Source: Ochotona curzoniae (Eukaryota > Chordata > Mammalia > Lagomorpha > Ochotonidae). Taken from it: a stretch of DNA of 64,000 nucleotides. Location of the stretch: contig NW_024465885.1 in assembly GCF_017591425.1 (NCBI RefSeq), positions 33,488,501 through 33,552,500 of the forward strand. The letters are read 5' to 3'. The notes beneath the pieces were generated by a model. It was given only the letters and a program-made list of their open reading frames with translations, ran no database searches and was not told where the DNA came from. How positions within the stretch are numbered: position 1 is the stretch's first letter; each line of letters starts with the position of its first letter. A program made the translations under genes and the position numbers. Below are positions 48,895 through 61,003 of the stretch, one piece after another.

Positions 48895-49233
48895 CTTTTG
48901 TAAATATTTATTTTATTTTTATTAGATAGTCAGATATAAAGGGAAGAGAAAAAGAGAGTATGAGAGAGAGAGAGAGAAAGATGTGCCATCATGATTCAGT
49001 CCCCAAAGTGGCTGCAATGGCCAAAACTGAACCAATCCGAAGCCAGAAGCATCTTACGGTTCTCCCATGCCGGTACGGGGTCCCAAGACTTTGTGCAATC
49101 CTTGACTGCTTTCCCAAGTCACAAGCAGGGGGCTAGATGGGAAACAGGGAAACAGACATTAGAATTGGTGCCCATAGGGGATCCTGGAGCACACAAGGTG
49201 AGGACTCTACTAGCTAGGCTAGAGTGCCCGGCC
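48895..49233 (-). mobile_element. C-type SINE, full length
   Basis: Tail complement atttattttatttttatt, then aagccagaagcatcttacgg, gtcccaagactttgtg, ggggctagatgggaaac, and the head complement gagtgcccggcct. A GA repeat lies at about 48957-48979. It sits 60 bp from the previous SINE in the same orientation. Confidence 0.9.
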
Positions 49234-50789
49234 TGAATATCCAGTAATTTTCTTTATCTTTTATGACAAGTTGTAAAACTTAGAACCAATGGAAAAGGTC
49301 TATTCAAGATGGCATCTCTTAATTGTTATAAATGGGAATGTAGTCTTCGATCTTTTAAGGAAAATGAAATTTTAATAAGGGTAAGGGTAAGGTGGTATAC
49401 CTCACAGGATAGCACACCTAAGGCAATGCAATGCAAGGTTTTTATAGTTCAAGGTGGATACATAAAAATCGTGGAGCATGCAGAAGAGCATGTGGTCACT
49501 GGTATCACTCTGTTAGTTCTGGGAACAATAAAATCTCAAGCATGCATGCAAAGTGAAAAGTTACTGAGTTCAGCATGCCCTTAAACAGAAAGTAACATTA
49601 AAGAAGCCCAAGACTCTCAGGGTTCCAAGAATCTTACCTGAACAGGCATTTTTGTGGAGTAAATAGTTGGTCTTGTCATTCTTGTCTTTTTTGCTGATCC
49701 ATGCAATTAACAGTTAAATCACCAAAGAAAAAAGGCCCTTTGTGGATAGTGATAAGGTTTTATAACAGTGAAATGTTTGATACATGAAAGAGTGTGGCAT
49801 ATTGAAGGATAGTAAGCACTGAGAACTCGGGATGTAAAGATCATGCAAAAGAAAAGACAATATGAAGATAGAAATACATTATGAGCAAACACAAGAGAAA
49901 GCGTCTTATATGATACACCTCAAGTTTCAATTATAATCAACCAAAGTATGTTATTAAAACATTCTGATATGTACTGTAGAGAAATTTGCAAAAATGCATC
50001 TTGTAACATTAGCATTAAACACTTGAATAAGATTTTGTATCTCATGAATCTGAACAGCATTACAATCATAAAGAGTTAATTTACAAAATGTTGTCTGTCC
50101 TATAAAATGTTATTCTAAAGAGATAACATCCTAAATTTTTGTAGACTTCAAATGTTTCAATTAGAATTTGAATAAAGTGTTGAAGATTGTCAACAAGACA
50201 GCTCTGGGAGATAATTCTTAAGAAGAACACAAAAACAAATATTCAAATCAGGGAAAAGCTGAAAATGATTTGCCAACAGCATGATACTAGGCTGCAAATA
50301 GGTTAATGCAAAAACAAAAAAAGAAAAACAAAGGTTCGCTTACTGTACTTGAAGCTATATATTTCTTCAGTTATTCACCTATGTAAAAAATGTGGATCTC
50401 TGTGGATTTTTAAATGGACCCTAAAGTAAATTTGATTATGCAAAGAGTAGATTTTTATTACTCCGGAAGACTATGCCAAGTAATATAAAAATCTGGAACT
50501 GTGATTGCATAACAGTTTCCAAAGACAAAATGGGAAATTCTAAGAATAAAAGCGTTGTCCATTTTCACACTACATTCTGCACTAAAGAAATTCATTGCTT
50601 CAAGTCAGGACCAAAAGTATGGGCTTTAAAAGTCAGCACTTCTAACAACAACAACAAAAAATGACTTTATACACAAATTATATCCAGTAAAAGTATGCAA
50701 ATATACGTAAGCTTGGTTTTGAATTTCTGTGACAGAATTGAATTTTAAGGTCTGATTAAAGATAGAATAAGCACATATTTGATTTCTTT
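49234..50789. other. Unannotated sequence
   Basis: About 1.5 kb. The block 49300-49600 is less AT-rich and holds an 91-codon open frame (49309-49584) of unknown product. It also contains gggtaagggtaagg at 49380. No family recognised. Confidence 0.4.
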
Positions 50790-51100
50790 GTTAAAGTTTT
50801 GTTTATTTTTATTGGAAAGGCAGATAAACAGAGAAGTGGAGCAAAGATCTTCTGACCGCCGGTTCAGTCCCTAAGCAGGCACAATAGCAGAAGCTGAGAC
50901 CATCCAAAGCCAGGAGCCTCCTCTGTGTCTTCCAAGCTAATGCAGAGTCCCATTACTTTAGGCCATCTTCTTCCGCTTTCCCAGGACACAAGAAGGTACT
51001 GGATGGGAACTGGAGCTACTGGGACATGAACCAATGCCCTATGGCATCCCTGCAAAGGAAAGCTGAGGATTTAATCACTAGGATATCATGGTGGGCCCTG
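50790..51100 (-). mobile_element. C-type SINE, full length
   Basis: Plus-strand order: agttttgtttatttttattg, gaaaggcagataaacag, ccggttcagtccctaagc, gtgtcttccaagct, tgggaactggagctac, and head complement catggtgggccc. Confidence 0.9.
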
Positions 51101-52163
51101 ATTTCTTATTTAGAGGACATATCTATTTCACTTACAATGTTTCCATAACATTAAACTTTATGAAAATTTTCTTATTATATCTTCAAAAGAAATTATTGGA
51201 AGATAATCATTAAAAGTTTCTTTTTTATTTGAAATCTGAAAATATGAAATTTGGTTAAAAGTTGAGCATTTTAAACTGTAGGTGCATTTTTCAGTGTAGA
51301 GTAATATATATATAATATCTGTGCTTGACAAATTTTATTGTCAAATAGTAATATGGAAATAATATGTAAATGCCATTGTCAAATACTAATATGTAAGCAA
51401 TATCCTGGTTATGTATATAGACATCACAAAAACAATTATGCTGTAAAAATTTTGTTGTCAAATAGTAATAGGCATTTTTTCTAGAGGAAAATATATTCAG
51501 ATGAAATTGTAAAAGCATAAAAGACAGTCATCAGACAGTCTAGACAGTAGGCTAACCTTTTTGGAAATATGCAGTTAGAAATGATTTGGTCGTGTCTTAC
51601 ATCAACTTTGACTGAGAATTAACAGTATCTTTTCTAATAATAAAAGGACAAACATGAAAAATGAAGGTTATAAGTGTGGATTTAATGATGGAAAAGAAAA
51701 GTCTGCACTAGGTTGTTGAAGTAACAATTTATAGATGACATAATCAATAATGATAAGCATAGCTTTTAATATCACTTATTTCTGTTTCTATTTTATATGT
51801 GTCCCAAAAAGTCATCAAGTAATCCAAAAATTCTGAGTCTTGAGAAAATTCCTACATCTTGAAAATGAATGTATACCCTAATCAGGAAAAATTGCAATCT
51901 TAGGGTGCACATCAGGATCTTATTAAAATGACAATCAGGTCCCAGATCGCACTACATGTGCTCATTTTCCACCTCCAGCTCCTGTTTATCATTCACTGCT
52001 ACTGAGATCCCTGGAGAAATAGATACTGCTTCAAGTGGCTGGGTCTCTGCCATCTATTTGGGGGAAAATCTACCAAGTTCCCAATCCAAGCTTCTGCCCC
52101 AGTCAGGGACTACCAGGGGCATGTGGAAAGTGAATCAGTGTTTAGTAGCTATCTGCATCCCTC
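51101..52163. other. Mostly unannotated AT-rich sequence
   Basis: Includes three spaced copies of ttgtcaaatagtaata at 51338, 51376 (one mismatch) and 51455. See findings. Confidence 0.45.
51895..51965 (+). mobile_element. Possible MER5-like DNA transposon fragment
   Basis: The phrase gtgcacatcaggatcttatt, then aatcaggtcccagatc, resembles the end of MER5A (hAT-Charlie, non-autonomous). It is short and old, so this is tentative. Confidence 0.35.
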
Positions 52164-52201
52164 ATATATATATATATATATACCCTCATATATATATATA
52201 C
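52164..52201. repeat. (TA)n microsatellite, two blocks
   Basis: A TA run at 52164-52182, the break ccctca, then a second TA run. Confidence 0.92.
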
Positions 52202-53502
52202 CATTACCAAATCTTGTAAGAAATATTTGAACCCAAAAAACTCTTATGACTATTTAATCCCTACTAGACTTGAAATTTATGTGTGGTAATTTCTACATAA
52301 TAATATCACAATAAGCTATATCTTGGATAGAGAGAGGTTGATAGTTACCAATAAGTATATTTGTAATTATTTATTCTTTACTGCCCTGTTAATTCCATGA
52401 ATTTCTCACAAAGTTAATATGTTCCCTAAACTTAATATAATGATATATTTCAGTGATTCTGAAGCTGCATGATGTTAATTACAGTGAAATATAGTTATTA
52501 TTATTGAATTATCTGGTGTCTCAATCTGTATGTTTTTCTTATCAACTTTTGAGAATCATGGTAAGAAAAACTTGGACAATACTTGATTTCAAAATAAAAC
52601 TATAGTTAGTACCTATGCCTGACAAGCTTGTACAGGAGACAAATGCATAACACATTTTAATACCTACAGGAAAAGTAAAATAACAGAGACTTCATATGTT
52701 TGGAGATTCACAATGAAAATATATTATTTAAACTTTGGAAATAATAGCTGATTTTATAAATAAAGTGATAACTAAGATAGGCTCAGGAGATGGACCAGGA
52801 GAAATATTTGACATGGGCATAGGGAAATGGTGAGAGAAGACATTTCGGATGAAGAACATCACAGGAACAAAAGTAAGCACTCAGTTCTGCAAACTCTTTG
52901 CTGATGCACTGGTTCTGGAAATTGAAAGAATATATATTGGAATGCTGATATACACTGGCTGTAAAGAACCTACAGTGAGGTGACAAACATTAACTAAATA
53001 TTTGCAACTTATATGAGCCTAAGTGGATCATAATATCACAAAAATATAGAAAAATAAGAAAATGGAAATGTTCACAGAGAATATTAGTTAGAAACTAATA
53101 ATAGGGAAGAGTTATGACTGTTCGAGGAGAAAATGACTTTGTTAATAAAAGAAAGTTATCAGGCAATCTCTATCATGGATAGACCACTGCAATAGTCTTC
53201 AATTTTACCTTCCCTCCTGTGATTCACAAGCTTATATAAATTCATGTATCAAAAAGTGGCTGGATTTTCTTACTCTCTTCTAATACATAGAATGCATCAG
53301 AGATGTTTAAATGTCACCTCCATGATTATGCTTTAAAAAGCAGATGGTTTCAACAAAACTATGTGAAGCACTTGGAATTGGGTCAAACACAGTTGAATAT
53401 GGCAATAATATGGTTCTATCAGCAAGAATAAAGACTCACTAAGCCTTTTGACTATAAACACCAAACTAGGTCATTCCCAAATGCTTTGATTGTGTCATTT
53501 TA
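52202..53502. other. Unannotated AT-rich sequence
   Basis: No gene recognised. The part 53200-53440 may be an old DNA-transposon or LTR remnant but I could not name it. Confidence 0.4.
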
Positions 53503-53572
53503 AAGTTTATTCACTTTTATTTAGTTGAAGAACAGTGTAACAGAGTGAGTGGAGAGAAAAAGAGATGAATAT
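53503..53572 (-). mobile_element. C-type SINE, tail part, split by later insertion
   Basis: tttaaagtttattcactttt and the following aacagtgtaacagagtg are the tail side of a minus-strand SINE. The rest is probably at 54525-54775, beyond the L1 and another SINE. Confidence 0.55.
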
Positions 53573-54155
53573 ATGTACATGCAGGTATATATGCTATATA
53601 TATTCTATTTTGCATGAAGGTTGCCTTTTGTTAGTGAAAAGCTGACATTTGTTCTTTTCTGATTGGCTTGTTCCACTGAGTGTAATGATCTACAGTCAGC
53701 ACCATTTTGTTTTAAGCGACAGAATTTCATATTTTTTAATGGCTGAGTAGCATTCCATAGAGTGGATGTACTACACTTACTTTATACACTCCTCTTTCAA
53801 CAGGAATCTGGATCATTTCCAAATATTGGCTATTGTAAAACTGTGATGCTGTAATTAGAGACTAGCATACCGAGAAGTGAGGATACACTGCAGTATGCAT
53901 CTCTACTCCTGAATAAAAGAGGGACTCCCAATAAAATTGTTCAATATATCTTGGCAATAGGATGCTGGCCTTTCTATCATTGTGTATACCTACAATGTCA
54001 GGATACCGTTAAACAACAGAATGATGAACTTGGCACTGTTTTTGAAGGACTATATTATTGTAATAATATTGGGGAAATCAATGGAGAAGAGCAAATAGGA
54101 CCAGGGGAGGGGAAATCCCTGAGCCTATGCATCTGTAATAAAAAAAAATTAAAAA
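53573..54155 (+). mobile_element. L1 3' end with inverted 5' part
   Basis: 53590-53885 is L1 ORF2 C-terminal sequence in minus orientation (ggctgagtagcattccat is the complement of a standard L1 phrase). 53886-54155 is L1 3'UTR in plus orientation, with gggaaatccctgagcctatg and a final A run at 54139-54147. A reversed upstream piece joined to a forward 3' end is the hallmark of twin priming. The plus-strand tail matches the 56 and 57 kb copies. Confidence 0.7.
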
Positions 54156-54171
54156 GTACATATAAATAAAT

Positions 54172-54500
54172 AGGGCACAGTGTGGTGGTCTAGAGGCTAA
54201 AGTTCTTGCCTTGAAAACATACAGGTGTCAGTTCTAATCCTGGAGGCCCTGCTTCCCATCCAACTCCCTGCTTGTCACCTGGGAAAGCAGTCCAGGATGA
54301 CCCAAAGCCTTGGAACCCTGCACCCTATGGGAGATTTGAAAGAAGCTTCTAGCTCCTGGCTTTGGATTGGCTCAGCTCTGGCCTTTATGGTCATTTGGGT
54401 AGCAAAACATCAGACAGGAGATCTTCCTCTCCGTCTCTCCTCCTCTGTGTGTATCTGAATTGCAATAAAAATAAATATTTTTAAAATAAATAAATGATGA
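54172..54500 (+). mobile_element. C-type SINE, full length
   Basis: Head gggcacagtgtggtgg, B-box flank gtcagttctaatcctgg, then cctgcttgtcacctggg, gcaccctatgggagatt, ggagatcttcctctccg and an AT-rich tail. It inserted at or near the A tail of the preceding L1. Confidence 0.92.
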
Positions 54501-54524
54501 ATAAATAAATTATATATCTGTATC

Positions 54525-54775
54525 TGTGTCTGGACAAAGAGAGAGAGAGAAGTAGAAAGAAAGAGAAAGAAAAATCTTCCACTCTCAAATCCATAACAAC
54601 CTGACCTGTGTCAGGCTGCAGGCATGACCCTGAGACACAATTCTAGTGTCCCACATAGGTGATAAACAGTTGCTTTAGCCATCACCAACTGATTCCAAGC
54701 ATGCCCATTGGCAAGAAGCTGGAAAAGACACAAAAGTGGAATTCAAGTCTAGGCACTATGATATGAATGTGAAAA
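54525..54775 (-). mobile_element. Old C-type SINE, head and body part
   Basis: Begins with GA-rich text (gagagagagaagtagaaag), then aaatcttccactctcaaatc, gtcccacataggtgata and caagtctaggcactatg. It lacks a tail, which suits being the other half of 53503-53572. Confidence 0.55.
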
Positions 54776-55479
54776 TCCAAAATTATTTCTTAATTGCCTT
54801 GTCATAAGCTTATCTTGGGTATCTTTCTAACCAGAAAAAGCTTTTTCATTGCTGAGGAAAAAAAGAAACAATGAGATATAGAGAACATAACATTTTTTTT
54901 TTAGTACTAGTAAGTTGTAAATACTTATAATTATAAGGAACTTGCTCTAGATAATGTTGTACATTTTATCTATTATATGTAGCTTCAAAAATAATGCTAT
55001 CATGATTTTTTTTTTCTGATCACTTATACTCTCATTTCATCACTTTCAGTACAACTGGAAAAAAAAGCTTCCCACTATAATCAAAATCAATTTTAGAAAT
55101 TCTGTTGGAATGGTTTGTTTAAAGCAAGCAGTACCATGATAGACAATACAGGGCAGAAAGTAGATATAGCTTATTTTCCTCTTCAGTAGTGATTTATGAA
55201 ATTACCATTTTGTTTGTCTGATTGAGATGAAGAAATTCATATAATGTGTCTGGCACACTATTTCAATTTGTGAATATGTAAAATTACAATCTATATAGTT
55301 ATTAACATAATTATTTCTGATTGCTATATTTCCAATTTTCATAAGTAGTTTTATCATTAATTTGTATTAATAAAAAGAGAATATATCTCAAGCCTTTCAT
55401 AATATAATTCTCAGAATTCAATGATGCTTTCACCTCTCTTTCCTTCCTTTTAGCCTTTCTCTTTTGTGTTTTTATTTTT
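54776..55479. other. Unannotated AT-rich sequence
   Basis: Nothing recognised. Confidence 0.4.
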
Positions 55480-56011
55480 TTATGATAGCATAGTTTTGTT
55501 TTACTTTATAACTACAGTTTCAATGCACCACTAAGGATTTTAACAGGAAAAATGTAAAGACCATGGTTCAGCAAGAATATAGACAAAGGCTATAGTCCAT
55601 AAGTGAATGTTAGATCTCAATTTTACACATATATATATATATTCTTGTACTTTATATATTAGCAACCAAATATCAGAGAAAATATCTTTGTAATTAAGGT
55701 CTAGCCTATTTAAATATGAAGGTCATTAGTTGTATCGACTTTATTGTGAAAGGCGGGGATTCTTTTTTATTTATTTATTTAATTGAGTGTACATCATTTC
55801 TGTATTATGTCATTGGTCATTGGATATTTGTGTAGGCTTTATACCCTAGTTAGGAATTGAGCTAAGTATAAACATCAGGACAGATGTGGCTTTTCCATAT
55901 TCCAATCTGATTTCCTTGGAGTATATTCCCAGCAATAAAAGTAACTGGGTAATATGCAGCTATATTTCCAAATCACTACTGAGATTTCACCAGAATTTGG
56001 TAGTCCTTAGA
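55480..56011 (-). mobile_element. L1 ORF2 end and 3'UTR fragment
   Basis: The plus strand has ccttggagtatattcccagc and ataaaagtaactgggtaat near 55915, the complement of the L1 ORF2 C-terminal region. More AT-rich text at 55480-55750 fits the 3'UTR. Ends are approximate. Confidence 0.55.
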
Positions 56012-56540
56012 TTTTTTTTTTCCATCTTATGACACAGTTTCAAAGGCTCAGGGATTTCCCCAACCATTCTCCAAGTCCTCCCCCATACTGAATTCCTCCA
56101 AATTGTTACAGTAGTACAGTTCATAATCAGTCATGGTTCCTTCATTGTGGGCATAGACCACGCATAGAGTCCAGCATGCTAGTGTCCAGATAAATTCAGC
56201 AGTTTCATTGGGAGACCATCCTTGATCTGAAACTAGCTGGCAGAATACCATCCCCTGCAATGAAAAGCCCCTACACAACTTCAACAACAGGAAGAAACAT
56301 GGAAATTTACAACATCATGAAGTTAATTGACATGGTATTGAGTGACCAATGTGTTAGAAAATGCAAATCCTTAACCACATCCTATGACTATTTCATTGAT
56401 ATCTGAATTATAGTTTATACGCGACCGGCTGCTATAAACCTTAAAATGGTTATAGGGTACTATTCAGCTGTCTTATATATATTCTCATTTTTATATTTAT
56501 CAGCTTATAGTATTCAAGTGTAATTTTTACTGAACTTGGC
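56012..56540 (-). mobile_element. L1 3'UTR copy, left arm of an inverted pair
   Basis: On the minus strand the copy runs from about 56540 to an A tail (T run at 56012-56021 on the plus strand). It has cagctgaatagtacccta, ccatgtcaattaacttcatg, ggaaatccctgagcctttg and gtgtcataagatgg. It aligns with 57100-57650 in the opposite orientation over about 500 bp. Confidence 0.75.
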
Positions 56541-57099
56541 GAATTCCAAACAGGCTTATAACTCTAAAGTATATGCTAACAATTGAGGAGCAGAACAGTT
56601 TTAGGAGGGGTGTGCAGAGAAATCTTCAATACCTTAGTGAGGAGTAACTAATCTTTGTTTCCTACCTAATAAGGTATATGTGAGTCCAAGCTGACTTTTT
56701 CCTGTCTGCTCTAAGCTTTCATTATCGGTCTCTGTCTGTCTGATCTAATTGCGGGGGGGGGAGGGGGCAGGCGGCCCTCTGAAGCAACCCTGATGGTCAC
56801 TGCAAGAAACCTCCTCTCCCAAGTCCATAAGGAAGTTTACTGTTCTGTTTCTGAGGACCACTCAGGGCTCCTGGCTGCTGTTATGATGACATTAGATCCT
56901 GTGAGGAAGGACCTTTTTGACAGATAGCATTCTCACTGAAGTGAAGTGAAAGGAAATTTTTGTTATTTGTACATACCTGATAGCTAGTGGTCTTAAACAG
57001 TTTTTTTTTTTTCCCATCTGTTGGTTATTTTTTACTTTGGAAAATACTTGTATACAACCTTTCCCCATTTCTTAACTGCATTGTTTTGGTGCCCAATTT
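56541..57099. other. Spacer between the inverted L1 3' ends
   Basis: About 560 bp, unique-looking, with a G-rich run at 56753-56774. No gene. Confidence 0.5.
56753..56774 (+). repeat. G-run, possible G-quadruplex
   Basis: Nine G, then A, five G, CAG, GCGG. The last tracts are only two G long, so a quadruplex is possible but weak. Confidence 0.5.
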
Positions 57100-57650
57100 T
57101 GTTGAAAATTATGCAAAACTATGCTTCAACACTATAAACTGCTAAATACTAAAATGAAAATAGATGTGAGACAGCTGAATAGTACCCTATAGCCATTTTA
57201 AGGTGTATAGAAGCCAGTCATATGTAAACTAAAATTGAAATGTCAATGAAGTAGTCACAGGATGTGGCTAAGAACTTGCATTTTTTAACATATTGGTTAC
57301 TCAGTACCATGTCAATTAATTCCATGATGTTGTAAATTGTTGTTGTTGATGTTATGTTTGGGCCTTTAATAGATTGGGATGATATTCTGCCAGCTCTGCT
57401 TTTGGACCAGAGATAATCTCCCCAAGAAGCCATTGAATTTATCTGGACAATAAGATGCTGGATTCCATGCTTGGTATATTCTTACAATAAAAGACTCTTG
57501 ACCGAATTTGAATTGTAATACTGCACAAAGGTGGAGGAATCCACCATGAGGGGAGGGTACAGCGAGGAGTTAGGGGAATCCCAGAGCCTATGAAACTGTG
57601 TCACATAATGCAATGTAATTAATAATAATACAAAAATAGAAATATCAAAA
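57100..57650 (+). mobile_element. L1 3'UTR copy, right arm of an inverted pair
   Basis: Plus-strand copy with cagctgaatagtacccta, ccatgtcaattaattccatg, gaatcccagagcctatg and gtgtcacataatgc, ending in an A-rich aataataata tail. Same sub-type as the 53.9-54.1 kb tail. The 71-codon open frame at 57218-57433 lies on the opposite strand and is not a gene. Confidence 0.75.
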
Positions 57651-57659
57651 ATAAAGTAG

Positions 57660-57900
57660 ATTTTAATTAAATTTTCCATTAGCATTTTACCTTTTTGTAA
57701 GAAAGACAGAGACAGAGATATTGAGAGAAAAATCGGAGACAGGACTTCATGATATCTCAACTCATTCATACTGAAATTGCCCCAACAACCAGGGCTTCAA
57801 TTCAGATCGCCTGCACAGACACCAGGAATCCAATCTTTAGAGACATCATCATGAGTCAGAAGTGCAAATCAGGCCCAAGCTCCCTGAACTAGGACACAAA
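57660..57900 (-). mobile_element. Old C-type SINE
   Basis: Order aagaaagacagagacagag, ctcaactcattcatactg, ggaatccaatctttagag, gaactaggacacaaatgtc, with heavy decay and some rearrangement. Confidence 0.5.
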
Positions 57901-58047
57901 TGTCTTTACCATATCATTCCTATGTGATAAACTAAAAGACGTATGTATAGTCACAGATGGTGATTAGCTGTCCAAGAATCTGAACACAAGCATAAACATA
58001 GATCTACATATACAAGGGCATATCACATTGATCATGGAAATTTTACA

Positions 58048-58325
58048 TATTGTTTTATTTGGAAGGAAAAGGACAAGAGCAAGATAGCTCCTCTATTCCT
58101 TGGTTCACTCCTCTGTAGGATGGCATTAGCCAGGCTTAGAGCATGCCAAACCCAGAATATTGGAGCACCATCAGAGTCCTCCACATGGAGACAAAGGCCC
58201 AGGACTTTAGGTTATCTTCTATGGGTATCTTAGGTACATTAATAAAGAAGTGATTTGGAAGTGGAGCAGCCACGGCTGCTGTTTGCTGGTGCTCATGTCA
58301 GATGCCAACCTCACAGGCAGTCTAA
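58048..58325 (-). mobile_element. Old C-type SINE
   Basis: Plus-strand order: tgttttatttggaaggaa, cttggttcactcctctg, gtcctccacatggagac, gatttggaagtggagcag, ctcacaggcagtct. Confidence 0.75.
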
Positions 58326-59884
58326 ACAAAATGTTCAAAACAATCTAAAATGTTTTTATAATACATACTTTCCTTAAATTTTTGTGGTATCACTCATACA
58401 TTTATAGGTTGGTGTGAATGTATGTATGTGCATATGTGTATGCATATTAATGCAGATTAATGCAGGAGATCAGATCATCTCATGTATCATACTTAATACT
58501 TGAATGTTACAATTTTCCCTTCCCCCAGTGTTAGAATTTTACCATGTAAAAATATTCTTTGAGATATTTCAATTAGTAAGTATAGAAAAATGGTGAATAA
58601 TTTTCATAAATTCAACTAAATAATGGAATTTTGGATAATATCATCAGAGCATAATTTACATATCCTTGTTATGCTGATAAAAATGTTGCTGATGTAAAAA
58701 ATCTCCACTTCACTACACACTTTTTTATTATCATGATAATATGTGTACAATATAAATAAGACATGCACTACAACTTTGATTGATAGTGGGAAAGAAATAC
58801 TTTGGTTTAAATTGATAAGAGATGTGGAAGTCAATACTACATTTGATACTCATTTATCTTTGACATTTTCTCTATCAGATGCTGGATTTAAGCAATAAAT
58901 CAAGTTTTATTGCCATTCCCCAATAAATTCATCACCTTATTTTCATGTTACCAATTTTTCAATGCTGCAAATATTTCTTCCCTAGTTACCATTATTTTTG
59001 CCTTCTATCTTGAGAAATACACTTCTACATTCATACAGATAACACTGTAGAATTTTTTTAAAACAATGTGATTCAGTATTTCCCCCATTCCTCCTGGGAA
59101 ATTTTTATCCATTCTACTGTACCTCAGTAAATGTTGCAACAACATAAACAATTGTTGAGGACATTTATCTGGAAATTGCCTTGACTCCTTTCTCTCCCAA
59201 TATACATAAGACATGTCTAGTCCTCCTCAAAGTTACTTCAAAATTTGATGAATTTTCACATTTCCAAACTTTCAGAAGTATTACAATATAGCAAAGATGC
59301 AAATATCTACCATGACTAATTTTAAAATAATTTATTTGTTTTACAACTTCCTAGGATGTATGACATATAAAGCATCAATGCTCTTAAATTAAGCAGCAAC
59401 AGAAAGCCAGAAAAAAATACATATATAGTAAAGCTTTTCTTGAATGTATTACTCATGTTCTACTGTTTTAAATACAATGCTCAATATTCAATCATGATAT
59501 ATGACATACATAAAACTAGTAAGAAAAAATGAGAATATTATGAATTGGCAAGTAGTCAATATAATAGACCCAGATTTGATCCCATGATGAAACCTAGAAA
59601 AGTAGTTTACAAAAAATTGTTATTCCTACAGCAAACTGCAAAGTAGAGAATAGAAGATAATTTCAACATGTGAACAAAGTTATGAATGATATAAGGAAAA
59701 GATGAAATGGAAATTCTAAGGGTAGACTCCGGCACACATCAATGTTATTGAGAGCATACTTAATTTGAAGCCAAAACATTAATAATTATATGAATTAAAA
59801 CATAAGAAAATATTAAACAAAACAAAATAAATGTGGGATAAAAAATATCTAGTGTATCACATATGTAATCTGATTTCCTAAAAT
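58326..59884. other. Unannotated AT-rich sequence
   Basis: About 1.5 kb with nothing recognised beyond short tgta runs near 58420. Confidence 0.45.
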
Positions 59885-60060
59885 ATATGAAAGAAGGAGG
59901 GAGAGGGGAAGAGAAAAAGAGAGATGGAGGGAGAGAGACAGAAAATTTTTGGCCTCTGGCTTATGCTTAACCCATACATGGTGTCTGCATCTGTTTTAAA
60001 AGTAAACCAATATGTGAAAAATACCCTTCTATATTCACTCTCCCCCTCACTCTCACTTGT
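59885..60060. mobile_element. Possible SINE remnants, opposite orientations
   Basis: 59885-59942 is GA-rich like the tail side of a minus SINE. 59950-60060 (ttggcctctggcttatgc, ctctccccctcactctc) looks like the 3' part of a plus SINE. Together they would form a small foldback. Weak. Confidence 0.3.
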
Positions 60061-60129
60061 TTCCCAGAGAATAAAATTATTCAGTGTTTTCAAAAAGTAG
60101 GAACGTATCAGTTTCCCTGTAAGACTGGC

Positions 60130-60904
60130 ATAAGCAAGTATCAAATGCACAAGAAATAAAAGGAAAATTAAACAAATAAGATTGCAACAAGCTAAGAAGC
60201 TTGTTCATTGCAAAAGAAATACCCAAGTATAAAATGAACAGCAAACCGGCAGAATAAGAGAAAATATTTGCAAACTGTACAACTGGCAAAGGATCAATAT
60301 CCAGGAATTACAAAGGGCGCAAATCTCAACAACAGCGAAACAAACAATTCTGTTAGTGAATGAATAAAAACATTTTTCAAAGGATAAAGTTCAAATAGCC
60401 AACAAACACATGAAAAACAAAGCTCAGGATTAATACTAGCCATCAGGGAAACACAAATAAAATATCAATGCGTTTTCATCTAACCTTGGTTAAAATGGCT
60501 AAAATCCAGAAATTAAAAAAAAAAAAGAAAGAAATGCTGCTAGGTTGTGAGAAAAAATGTACCAAATTCTAACGTTGGAGGAATGTAAACCTTATACAAT
60601 TATTATTGAAAACTGTGTGTAGATTTGTCAGAAATCTGAAAAGAGATCTATAGTATGATCCATCCACCCACTGGGAATTTATCCAAAAACAACACAGTCA
60701 ATTTATAAAAGAACAACGTGTACTGCCATGCTTATTTCAACTCAATTCATGGTAAATGAGCTACGGAATTAACACAGATGACCCCAAATTAGTGACTAGA
60801 TGAAGAAATATATTATATATCCATGATGGAATATTACTCAGACATAAAAAGAATAAAATTATGTTTTCCACAACAGTGCACATGCGATTGGATACATTGC
60901 AGAT
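60130..60904 (+). mobile_element. 5'-truncated L1: ORF2 C-terminal end
   Basis: Plus-strand L1 phrases in order: agaagcttgttcattgc, aaaatatttgcaaactg, ggatcaatatccagg, catcagggaaacac, cactgggaatttatcc and tgatggaatattactcag. The frame is broken. It ends abruptly at a SINE tail fragment. Confidence 0.85.
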
Positions 60905-60992
60905 CTAAACTGGTAGATGCAAGATCTCTATGTCTTCCTCTCAAAATATATACTTCAGACTTTCAAATCAATAAAAGATAAACCTTTAAAAT
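60905..60992 (+). mobile_element. C-type SINE tail fragment
   Basis: Only the last 90 bp: agatgcaagatctctatg, then cagactttcaaatcaataa and aaacctttaaaa. It directly precedes a complete SINE. Confidence 0.6.
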
Positions 60993-61003
60993 AGGTGGGT
61001 AGA

